NCBI RefSeq assembly: GCF_017591425.1
Contig: NW_024465777.1
Span: 4,526,001 to 4,590,000 of the forward strand
Direction: 5' to 3'
Origin: Ochotona curzoniae
Taxonomy: Eukaryota; Chordata; Mammalia; Lagomorpha; Ochotonidae
DNA length: 64,000 bases
Shown one piece after another: positions 57,151-64,000 of the stretch; the first letter of the stretch is position 1, and every line of letters begins with the position of its first letter. The notes under the pieces were generated by a model. The model made no database searches and was not told where the DNA came from. It was given only the letters and a program-made list of their open reading frames with translations. Position numbers and translations under genes: made by a program.

Positions 57151-58441
57151 GAAATTAGTTTATCAGTAAATGTAAACGAATAATTGAGTGAACTTCTGCT
57201 TGTTTTTCAGCATGACTGTGAGATTGTCTTGGAATAGGTTGAGTATTTCCCAGTGCAATCTTCATTTTTTTCTAAGGATGTACTTAAACGGGAAGAAGTC
57301 TAATGCCAAGAATGCATTCCAGCCTACTGCGGAGTAGGAAATTTGATCCCTAAAATGTTGACTTTGTGTTGGTTATGGTACATATTAGAAATCACCCAGT
57401 AATCCCAGACAGGTTTCTGTTGCCGACCAGGAAGCTGTGTTGATATTAAATGCTAAGGGGCTTTGGGAATCGGCTGCTTGCGCTCCAGACCCCGAGCACT
57501 GCTTGAATTGCTACCCGTGTATGAAAAGGCAATGTGCCATGTGCCCTTTTTTTTCTTGTCGTTTGCATTTGGTCTTCCTTATGGCTTTGTTGCTTCTATG
57601 TTCTCAAGTCTGCAATGTTAGATATTAGACTTCCTTCTCCTTTGGCACTGGCACATTCCTGACTTTCTGTGGCTTGTCACCAGCAGCCAGATTTCTGCAT
57701 GCTTTTTGCTTGTAAACTTGTTAGCTTTCAGCTTGCTTGTTTATAGGCATCTCTGGAAGCTTCCCCTTCTCTCCAGGATCCAGAAGCAGTATGACAGCAA
57801 CAGGAGAGTCTGAGGGTCAGTATGATATCATCATTTAAAAAACCGGTTTACTTAGTAGTTAGTGTTTTGTGCTACCTCCTGTTTCCCTGAGGTCACGACA
57901 TACTTGCCAGGCACGAGTGCATTGGAGCCCAGCTGTTTACTCTCAGTTGACTCAAGCCTGGTATACTTTGACTTTAAAATGAACAAGAGTTCAGCCACGT
58001 GGTAGAGGATTAAAGGCCACATTATGCTGGATGCATCCTTTGGAGGGAACAGATTTTTGGGTTCTTCTTGATCAGTGGTTTCTCCTGTCTCCAGGGTAGA
58101 TACTACAGCTTTCTCTTGTCCTTAGAGAACAAATCACATAGGCATAAATCCTGGGAACTGTTTGCTGTCTGTTACTCTGCTGTTTCTGGCAAATACAAAG
58201 GTTTTTTCTCCTTGCCCTTTGGATACCATTCTGTTCTGATCCTGAGGAGGTAGAGTTGCTGGATTGGTCCTGTATTATTAGTTCAGGAGTATGAAATTCT
58301 TCATAATTCAAGCTGGGGTGGTTTGCCCTTTGACTCCAGATTTCTGGTTTTTTTAAAGGAATGTTATATTTGAGAGGAAGTGTATATGAGAGAATGAGAA
58401 TGGGGAACAATTCTGTTGATATTTTGTTCACAAGGTTGTTG
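57151..58441 (+). other. Unique intron sequence
   Basis: No recognisable element. Confidence 0.4.
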
Positions 58442-58668
58442 TGGAGGTGGTACTGTGGTGAAAGAGTAAAACAGCTGTGGTGCTGCCTGTGTTCTGGCTG
58501 CTCCACTTCCTATCAAGCTTCCCGCTGATGGCCTGCGAGAGCAACAGGATGGCTCAAGAACTTAGGCCCCTGCACCCACATGGGAGAGCTAGAAGAGAAG
58601 CCCAGCTCTGGCCTCTCTGGCCATTTGAGAAGCTGAAGCAACAGATGGGAGAGATTTTTGTGGGCCGG
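58442..58668 (+). mobile_element. Older CSINE, internally deleted
   Basis: GAGGTGGTACTGTGGTGAAA head, TTCTGGCTGCTCCACTTCCT, GCCATTTGAGAAGCTGAAGC. Confidence 0.68.
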
Positions 58669-58724
58669 GGGGTCTTATCAAGATCTTTTCACTTGGTCTT
58701 GCTAGAAGTGAATACTAATAACTG

Positions 58725-58965
58725 GAACACATTTGAGCACTTGCTTTGTGTTAAGCCCTGCATTTGGTCCTCTGTATGAATTTCTTCATTTAACCTCAAA
58801 TCCTGAGAAATGGGTTGTATCATTATTCCTCCCATTTCATAAGTGAACAAAGTTAAGAATAAAAAAGATATTCTAGGGAAAATAATAAGAGGTAAAGTTG
58901 GGATTTGAATCAGGGTTTGTCTTATTCTGCAGAGCTATGACACTGACATGCTAATTTTGCTTCTC
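58725..58965 (-). repeat. MIR, antisense
   Basis: GAGCACTTGCTTTGTGTTAA, TTCTTCATTTAACCTCAAAT, ATTATTCCTCCCATTTCATA and GGGATTTGAATCAGGGTTTG follow the reverse-complement MIR order closely. Confidence 0.78.
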
Positions 58966-59244
58966 CAGAATGAATTTTTCAAGCCCCAGGACTGATTGGG
59001 GGTATTATTTTTATAATAGCCTGGAACTGAAAAACCTTTAGTTAGAATGTTGTATGTCTAGAACTTGGGTCCAATCTGTTACGTTTAGGATTTTACTATT
59101 CTGGGATTCTGATGAATAGCCGTGCCAATTGGTTTATAGTTGCCTTGTGACTCCAGTGGTAGGAACTGGCAGTATTTGATTCTCTGACCTCCTTTTCAGG
59201 AAGGATTTTGAGGAGGAAAAAGGGGATTGAGGCTCTAAAATAAA

Positions 59245-59335
59245 AGCTGGATTCAGAATTGGAGCTGGGAGTTGAACAGGAACTCTGATATGGGAGGTGG
59301 GCATCCCAGGCAGGGTCTTCATTACTGTGCCAAGA
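59245..59335 (-). mobile_element. Old CSINE head fragment, antisense
   Basis: AATTGGAGCTGGGAGTTGAA, CTCTGATATGGGAGGTGGGC, TTACTGTGCCAAGAT. Confidence 0.55.
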
Positions 59336-59504
59336 TAGATAAGGACCTTTATTTTGATCTAAGTGAAAGTGACTGACATTGTGAAAATATTACAATAATT
59401 TTACTTTCCTGAAACTTGGAACACTTGCTGGAGAGACAGGAATTACTGCCTTAATTAGCCACTTAGAGAAATAAACATAAAGTTAAGTACTGCATATAAA
59501 GTTT

Positions 59505-59670
59505 CAGAGAAGAGTCAGCTTTGAGACCTGAATTTAATATTCCTTTTGGCTCTGTGACTTGAGACAAGTAGCTTCACTTCTGGATAAATAGCCTCAACTA
59601 TATAATTTTAAAAATCCATCTTATAGGCTGTAGTAAATACTAAATAAGATGTGTAAAATTGCTGTTTGTT
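59505..59670 (+). repeat. MIR
   Basis: GGCTCTGTGACTTGAGACAA, GTAGCTTCACTTCTGGATAA and TAGGCTGTAGTAAATACTAA parallel the MIR 3' half. Confidence 0.6.
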
Positions 59671-59775
59671 AAGAAAACTAACGTAACTCCAGATTGGTAG
59701 AGGCTGCTGCATGAGTGGTGGGTAGAAATGAGTGGTTAAGGACAATGTTGGTGTTGGTCCTTCTTTGCTTTAAAC

Positions 59776-60107
59776 TTTTTTTTTTTTTTTAAGATTTATT
59801 TATTTATTGGAAAGTCAGATATACAGAGAGGAGGAGAGACAGAGAGGAAGCTCGACTGTCCGATGATTCATTCCCCAAGTGACCACAACAACCGGTGCTG
59901 TGTGGATCCGGAGCCAGGATCCAGGAACTTCTTCCGGGTCTCCCACACGGTGCAGGGTCCCAAGGCTTTGGGCCGTCCTCACATGCTTTCCCAGGCCACA
60001 AGCAGGGAGCTGGATGAGAAGTGAAGCTGCCGGGATTAGAACCGGCGCCCATATGGGATCCCGGCGTTCAAGGCAAGGACTTTAGCCACTAGGCCACTGT
60101 GCGGGCC
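59776..60107 (-). mobile_element. CSINE, fairly young, antisense
   Basis: Poly-T and AAGATTTATTTATTTATTGG at left, intact ATTAGAACCGGCGCCCATAT and CACTGTGCGGGCCC. Possible short TSD aaactttt on both sides. Confidence 0.94.
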
Positions 60108-60344
60108 CAAAACTTTCTTTTATTTTTTTTAAACATTTCTTGTTGGAGTTTGAGGGGTGGACACAGAGAGTGGTTCTTTGGGTGGTCCTTAGGCACTAGA
60201 ATTAGCATTATCTAGACCTTGTTAAGAAATGTAAATCCTCATCCCAGACTTGCTGAATCCAAAACTGACAGTATGTTTTAACGAGTCCTCCAGGTCTTTC
60301 TGATGAATGTTAAGTTTGAGAACTATTGTATTTTTGCATTTATG

Positions 60345-60603
60345 CAATCTTCCATTGCTGTTTCACTCCCCAAGTGGCCTTGACGGCCACACTGAGCTGA
60401 TCTGGAGCCAGGAGATTGTTCCAAGTCTCCTGTGCAGGTGCAGGTGCAAGGTCCCAAGCACTTGAGTAATCCTCCACAGTTTTCCCAGGCCATAAGCACA
60501 GAGAGCTGGATTAGAAGTGGAGCAGCCAGGACATGAACCGGTGCCCATTTGGGATGCGGACACTACAGGCAGGAGATTCACCAACTAGGCCTGCTCAGGC
60601 CCC
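60345..60603 (-). mobile_element. CSINE, antisense, tail side lost
   Basis: AATCTTCCATTGCTGTTTCA, CACAGTTTTCCCAGGCCATA, CACCAACTAGGCCTGCTCAG. Confidence 0.8.
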
Positions 60604-60724
60604 TCTATCAGCTTTATGAAGAACCGAAGGATATCTTGTATGATGAAAATGTTTCCAGGAAGAGGAAAGGTGAAAAGTGCATGAGATTTGGATTAGATTA
60701 ATCTGCTTGGGCTCAATAACTAAA

Positions 60725-61300
60725 CAAAACTGGTGGTGTAAATAATAGATCATTTACTTCTTACCTTTCTGGAGGGTGTGAAGTACAAGATGTAAGCAAG
60801 TGGCCCGGCATGACAGCATAGCGGTTAAAGTCCTTGTCTTGAACGCCCTGGGATCCCATATGGGCACCAGTTCTAATCCTGGCAGCTCCACTTCCCTCCC
60901 ATCCAGCTCCCTGTTTGTGGCCTGGGAAAGCAGTTGAGGACGGCCCAAAGCCTTGGGACCCTGCACCCACGTGGGAAACCCAAAAGAGGCTCCTGGCTTT
61001 GGATTGGTTCAGCTCCAGTTGTTCCGGCCTCTTGGGAAGTGAACGGAAGATCTTCCTCTCTGTCTCTCCTCTCTATATATCTGCCTTCTTTAAAAAGAAA
61101 AAAGATGTAAGCAGGTGCCTCTCCTTGGAAAGTCTTACTGTGTGCTTGCATGGCAGCTCTTAGAGGGAGCACTAATCCTTCATCGGAACTCTACCCTCAT
61201 CACCTAATCTGAACCTCCAGCAACCCCATCCTGCTATTACTTTGAGGATTAGGGCCTTAATATGTGATTTTGGGGGGAACAGAGCCACTGAGCCCATAAA
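60725..61300 (+). repeat. Ancient eutherian repeat, split by a CSINE
   Basis: Left: CTTCTTACCTTTCTGGAGGG with GAAGTACAAGATGTAAGC. Right: GCAGGTGCCTCTCCTTGG, ACCCTCATCACCTAATCTGA, GAGGATTAGGGCCTTAATAT, GATTTTGGGGGGAACAGAGC. Same type as 2595-2757; family name not recognised with confidence. Confidence 0.5.
60803..61101 (+). mobile_element. CSINE with TSD
   Basis: The TSD is aagatgtaagcaagtg (60787-60802) versus aagatgtaagcaggtg (61102-61117). The tail is unusual, TGCCTTCTTTAAAAAGAAAA, without AATAAA. The body is shortened between GTTGTTCCGGCCTC and GAACGGAAGATC. Confidence 0.93.
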
Positions 61301-61310
61301 TAGGAGAGAA

Positions 61311-61913
61311 GAAAGTACTTTTGAGATGGATCCTCACTGAAGCATTTGTAGACCTGAAGGCTCTCTGCTGTTCGTTTTTCTTTCTCGGTTCTTTGGTAAT
61401 ATGGCATGAGGATCATCGAGATCTGTTGTTTGAGGATGGTCAGAAAGATTATTTCATGATGGTGACTGTGGTGATCTCCAGTTATTATTAATGTACCCCT
61501 GGTGCTGGTGCTGTTGCAGTTAGGCTACCACCTGCAGCAGTGGGAACCTGATAAGTCACTCCATCTCTGAAGTCATTGAGGCCTCTTAAGTACAAGATTT
61601 TTGAGCCAAGATTTGTCCCTAATTGTAGACTTAATGAAGTAAAAATTGTGCTTGGCACATGGAAGCTACAAGAATGGTCAGATAATGCGCATTAACCCAA
61701 GACCAAGTGGAGAAGCAGTGTTCACATTCGGTTGTTCTTCCTGAAGATATTGTGGTTTCTGTATCATTCCCATTCAAAACAGGTATCCTACCATCAGATT
61801 GTTTTTCCTTGCCTGGGAAATGTAGCTAGATCATTGACCCAGCTGCAGTGAAGGCAGTGGTTTTCAGTGGCCAGTATGCTGACACTTTGTATTGTAGGGG
61901 TTTGTTGTTGCTG
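61311..61913 (+). other. Mostly unique intron sequence
   Basis: 61500-61545 (GCTGTTGCAGTTAGGCTACC) may be a remnant CSINE head. Confidence 0.35.
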
Positions 61914-62241
61914 TTATTTATTTATTTATTAAAAATGTATTTATTGGAAAGGCAGATTTACAAAGAGGAGAGACAGGATAATCAAATGTCTACTGGTTCA
62001 TTCCCCAAGTGGCCATATCGGCTGGAGCTGAGCTGCTCTGAAACCAGGAGTCTCTTCTAGGTCTCCCATACAGGCTCAAGGTACCAAGGCTTTGGACCAT
62101 CCTCCACTGCTTTCCCAGACCATAAGCAAGGAGCTGGTTGGGAAGTGGAGTAGCCGGGACATAAATTGGCGACCAAGGGGATCCTGATATGTATGTGGCA
62201 AGGAAAAAGCCACTGAGATATAGTATAGCACTGGGGGCCCT
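61914..62241 (-). mobile_element. CSINE, antisense
   Basis: TTATTTATTTATTTATTAAA left, CCACTGCTTTCCCAGACCAT, head side GATATAGTATAGCACTGGGG. Confidence 0.85.
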
Positions 62242-62284
62242 GTTCTTTGTTTTTTACATTTTTATTTGAAAGAGACTCGGAGAC

Positions 62285-62580
62285 AACGTGATGGGTCAGC
62301 TTGGCCCACGTTGTCAGCAACCATAAGTGTACTGATTTGTGTCTTGGCTCTGGTTCATATCGGACTCCCTGCTTTAGGGCCTGCAAAAGTTGAGGATGGC
62401 TCACATCCTAAGGACCATGTACCCATGTGGGAGACCTGGAACAAGCTCCTGGCTTTTGGCTTTTGATCTGCTCAGCTCCAGCCACTGAAGCCATTTGAGG
62501 AGTGAACCAACAGGTGGAAGATCTTTCTCTCTCTGTAAGCCTGCCTTTCCAATAAAAATAGATAAAAGCTGGGAAAAAAA
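62285..62580 (+). mobile_element. CSINE
   Basis: ACGTGATGGGTCAGCTTGGC head, CCAATAAAAATAGATAAAAG tail. Head diverged. Confidence 0.85.
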
Positions 62581-62599
62581 ATGGAAAATCTTTGAAAAA

Positions 62600-62868
62600 A
62601 AATATTTTGTTTGTTTGAAAGTCAGAGTTGCAATGATTCACTCCCCAAGCGTCCTCAATGGCTGGAGCATGCTGATCCGAAGCCAGAAGCCAGGAGCTGC
62701 TTCTGGGTCTCTCGTATGAGTGCAGGGTCCCAAGGCTTTGGGCTGTCCTCAACTGCTTTCCCGGGCCACAGGCAGGAAGTTGGGTGGGAAGCAGGATCAC
62801 CGGGATTAGAATCAGTGCCCATATGGGATCCTGGTGCATGCAAGGCGAGGACTACCACGCCAGGCCCA
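62600..62868 (-). mobile_element. CSINE, antisense, internally deleted
   Basis: TGTTTGTTTGAAAGTCAGAG joins directly to TGCAATGATTCACTCCCC, so the ACAGAGAGGAAGATCTTCC segment is lost. Head complement CTACCACGCCAGGCCC. Confidence 0.9.
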
Positions 62869-63729
62869 GATCAACATAATTTTAGTGAAGAATGTTCTTA
62901 TCTGCTTGCTTCTATTGGAATGGCCTGGCTAACTAGAGGCAGGAGGTGCCTTTATCTGATTAATTAATAAATAAAAGTTCCTAAATGGTCTCTGCCTCTT
63001 CTGCTTTCCCACTTTTATTACTTTTGGTTTGGAAGTGGATTCATAGCTCTCCTTAAGCTGTTTCTGGGTTCTCTTGGCCCAGGACATATTTATAACATTT
63101 CTGTTTTTATTTCCAGTTAGTGATTTGAATCTTTTGCTTTCCCAGTGCAACTTTGAATTGGCTTCTTTAAAAACCCCAGCATAATGCCTCAAGTGACCAA
63201 TATGTGGTCTCATTATGGTATTTTGGGTTAAAATAAGATTGAGATAGCTGGCCTCACCCACCCAGACACATTTACCAAAGGGAAATTCTGTGTGCCTTAA
63301 GTAAGATAATCTTTGAAGAGTGTTTGAGCCAAAGTAGAAGGGGGAGGTGGTGGGAAGGAAAGGAGGTCTGAATGTTGGCTAGATTTCCATAGTTTAGTCT
63401 GCCAAGTATCCATTCCAATTTGATTGTAATGATCAGAGATAGCACAGTAAGCTTTGGAAATGACAGCTGGTAACTTTGGTCTAGTTCTATGGATTTGTGT
63501 TAGTCACGAAGCTGGGGTCTCCTTTACACATTTGTCTTGACTGTGATTTAGAGGAGGTTGGTCCCAGTGTGCTTGAGGAGCTTTGAAAAGAGCTAGGCAG
63601 TTTCTAGGACTCTGATTTTCCATTCAAGGAATTGCTGACCTTAAAACCTGAGGGTTTGGTGGCCACTATAACTATCTTTTCTTGATTATTCCTTTTTTCA
63701 AAAGGATAATGACACATACTCCATTTCTG
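62869..63729 (+). other. Unique intron sequence
   Basis: Nothing recognisable. Confidence 0.4.
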
Positions 63730-64000
63730 CAAGATTTATTTGCCTGAACAGTGGAAAGAGAATTCTTCTACCTATTGGGTCGTTCTCCAAAAGGTCTCAG
63801 GTTGGGGATGAGCGAGGCTGAATCCATTCATCAGGAACTTCACCTTGTCTCTCATGGGGGTAGAGGATCCAAGCACTTGTCCATCTTCCACTGGTTTCTC
63901 AGGTGCATTAGCAAGGAGCTGGATCAAAAGTGGAGTAGCCAAGACTCAAACATGTGCTCTGATATGGGATATCAGCTCCTTCAGCTGTACCTTACCTAAC
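63730..64000 (-). mobile_element. Older CSINE, antisense, cut by the window edge
   Basis: AAGATTTATTTGCCTGAACA left, CTTCCACTGGTTTCTCAGGT, GCTCTGATATGGGATATCAG near the head. Confidence 0.75.

Overview
The window is mammalian nuclear DNA. It is packed with one tRNA-derived, A-tailed SINE family that I recognise as the lagomorph C-repeat (CSINE). Its consensus here (GCGGTGGCGCAGTGG A-box, GGTTCTAATCC B-box, CCAATAAAAATAAATAAATC tail) fits pika (Ochotona) better than rabbit; the genus is an inference from memory. The only protein-coding gene I can support is ARID1A (BAF250A, a SWI/SNF cBAF subunit). Its first exon is at about 46.9-48.46 kb on the + strand, and intron 1 runs off the right edge.

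Layout. 0-2.1 kb: the antisense 5' part of a LINE-1 (ORF1 start and 5'UTR) with SINEs nested in it. 2.1-41.6 kb: intergenic DNA upstream of ARID1A. It holds dozens of CSINEs of several ages, often inserted into one another with readable target-site duplications (TSDs). It also holds a 5'-truncated L1 (ORF2 C-terminus plus 3'UTR, 18.09-20.0 kb), a short L1 joining the extreme 5' end to the 3' end (30.95-31.29 kb), an L2 relic, a 3'-truncated 7SK retropseudogene (23.10-23.34 kb), a 39-nt U6-derived insert (2.79 kb), an antisense retrocopy of an mRNA 3' end (36.7-37.7 kb), and four copies of a composite retroposon made of degenerate tandem repeats, a conserved 3' module and an A-tail (3.9, 12.6, 13.6 and 36.4-39.2 kb). 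41.6-54.1 kb: no SINE that I can recognise. This stretch holds an upstream CpG island (43.1-44.56 kb), the ARID1A CpG island, promoter and exon 1 (46.2-48.56 kb) and the first 5.6 kb of intron 1. 54.1-64 kb: intron 1 with renewed SINE content and MIR relics.

ARID1A exon 1 encodes 388 residues in phase 0, ending at a CAG|GTAC donor. The protein is the low-complexity N-terminus (Ala, Gly, Pro, Ser and Gln tracts, one LxxLL motif); the ARID and C-terminal domains lie outside the window. A 37-codon upstream ORF sits in the 5'UTR.

The most interesting item is the composite retroposon. Two copies interrupt older SINEs and are flanked by duplicated target sequence, and the copies share a 3' end with an A-tail, so it looks like a non-LTR retroposon with SVA-like architecture. 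I do not recognise it by name. All repeat boundaries were read by eye and are accurate to about 5-20 bases unless a TSD is given.
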